From the NCBI GenBank assembly GCA_027704905.1, contig CM051007.1:17592563-17656562 (forward strand): a DNA stretch of 64,000 bases, read 5' to 3'. A program made the position numbers and the translations under genes. This document shows, piece by piece, positions 62,663-64,000 of the stretch. The DNA comes from Muraenolepis orangiensis (lineage: Eukaryota > Chordata > Actinopteri > Gadiformes > Muraenolepididae). Position 1 is the first letter of the stretch; each line of letters starts with the position of its first letter. Under the pieces are notes generated by a model. That model saw only the letters and a program-made list of their open reading frames with translations. It did no database searches and was not told the origin of the DNA.

Positions 62663-64000
62663 TGAATCTTGAATCAAACATCATCGTGCAAAAGGAAAGC
62701 AAAACTAGACATGGACAGTGGATACTACCCCCCCGGCCATATCACACCAAACTGCTTACACGACAACGAGCAAAACATTTCTGAACCGGGTTCATCTCAT
62801 CCACCCAAAAAGCAATGCAGGCAATTCAACCCGCACACCCCCTTGTTCCTGTACCCACACCATTAGTACAAATTACCACCACCTACTATTGAACAACAAT
62901 AGTGCCAGAATGCTTTGGAAATAAAATGTGGCATCGAAGCTTCACATCATCAACATGATGAAACATGAAACATATGTTGCTGCAGAATTGAGCACCGAAG
63001 TCTGTATGTATGTCATGTACGTAGTGATTTAATGATCTATTATATCACATGTTTAGAGTCTAACACGCTGGATCACACCGACCCCCCCCCCCCCCCCGAG
63101 AACTGCCAGGAATGACACCACTGCCTCCACTCTGTGATTCAATCATTTCCTTCTCCGTCCTGTCCTCCCTCCCTCCATCGTTCCCTCCCTCGTTCCCCAG
63201 CTCACAAGCAGTCAAGCTGCAAAAAATCGATCTTTCGATCATCATCTTCAAGAAGCACATGCTGACCCTCAGCTCTTCGGGAACACCAGTGCGACTACTA
63301 TCCACGTGGTTCCCATGGTTCCCGTGGCTGCTAGAGACGTCTGCCCCCCGGCTAAATGTCAAATTAGTCCAATTAATTGGATTGTAGTACTCGCAGGCCT
63401 CGCAGGCCTATGAGCCTATACCACCGTTAAGTTCCAGTAACAAACAACTGCCCTGGGAGAAGCCGAGGACCTGGAGTAGCTGTCGATTTGCTTGCTGGTC
63501 TCGCCAGTGCATGTTAAGCACTCTAGCGTTGTGTGTGAGTTTCAGAACGAATGACGCAATTTGATGAACTCCCCCACCCCCCCCACGTAAAGCGCACACG
63601 TGTGGCTTTACGGTGTAAAGCGCACACGTGGGCACGGGTCACGCTAGCTCATTTACATTGAGTGCGCGCCTGCCATTTTTCTAAGTGTTTCGGTTCAAGC
63701 GTGGATATTGTAAAACACAGGGAAATATCTGCATTACATCCGGTAGTGTAGTGATGTAGTGATGGTTGGATTACCACAGCACTATTGACACCATGAACGA
63801 CATGTCAACTTGTCAACACATATATATATAGAAATACACATTAGTCAAGCACCAGAAATTCCCGTTAAGTAAGTCACACAGTTGTGTCTAACGGGATGCC
63901 GTTCGACACAATTTGCCGCTCATCACTTGAAATGGTTGCCAGAAGGCTTCTAATCCATTTATAACGGTATGCTCCCGAGGTCTGTGCATTACTTACTTTC
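62663..64000. other. unique sequence, nothing recognised
   Basis: C-runs at 63083-63098 and 63571-63583. A direct duplication GTAAAGCGCACACGTG occurs at 63587 and 63614. Short frames without family resemblance. Confidence 0.4.

Overview
This window reads as intergenic or intronic DNA of a ray-finned fish (teleost). The grounds are very dense (CA)n and (CT)n microsatellites, tRNA-derived SINEs with clear A and B boxes, a fragmentary L2-type LINE, several LINE 3' ends sharing a GGGAGGGAATGGGGAGT...CATTCCATTGTAC tail, hAT-like DNA transposons with 8-bp target duplications, and a self-primed Tf1/sushi-type LTR element. No intact host protein-coding gene, rRNA, tRNA gene or CRISPR array could be supported. 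Many long reading frames are simple-repeat translations (His-Thr, Cys-Val, Ser-Leu, Arg-Glu) and are left out.

Layout. 1-4.0 kb: CA, GAGT and TA arrays, a minus-strand L2 LINE fragment (about 1.99-3.37 kb) and a 49-bp minisatellite. 4.04-8.35 kb: a 4.3-kb candidate DNA transposon with TACACTGTAAAACC-type terminal inverted repeats. It carries a decayed spliced gene on the minus strand that resembles the multicopy fish proteins often annotated SAMD3-like. 8.4-16.8 kb: a possible solo LTR, LINE 3' ends, a Ty3/gypsy integrase C-terminal remnant, fold-back repeats and minisatellites. 17.3-18.7 kb: a three-level nest, a hAT-like element with a perfect 8-bp duplication holding a second hAT-like element that holds a tRNA-SINE. 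19-32 kb: hairpins, SINEs, LINE fragments and large CA arrays. 32.5-36.4 kb: a second copy of the TACACTGTAAAACC element, itself invaded by a hAT-like element swollen with CA and G-rich minisatellites and by a fold-back element with 113-bp arms. 36.4-44.4 kb: GA/CT arrays and two arrays of one 26-bp minisatellite separated by palindromic DNA. 47.1-53.3 kb: a composite transposon region with decayed THAP-domain sequences, a 0.4-kb inverted repeat, and a young complete non-autonomous LTR retrotransposon. 53.5-64 kb: more microsatellites, two CpG-rich patches, a (CCCCT)n array and LINE 3' ends.

The most rewarding item is the LTR element at 50,467-52,477. It has two 453-bp LTRs, a CATAC target duplication, a TATA box 31 nt from an inferred start, and an 11-nt primer-binding site exactly complementary to the predicted first 11 nt of its own transcript. 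Its internal region is filled by a single 358-codon frame of 8-residue Pro/Ala/Asp-rich repeats that stops at the polypurine tract. It has no pol and must depend on another element for reverse transcription and integration.

All family assignments come from reading the sequence by eye, without database searches. Boundaries of decayed elements are approximate unless a target duplication is quoted.
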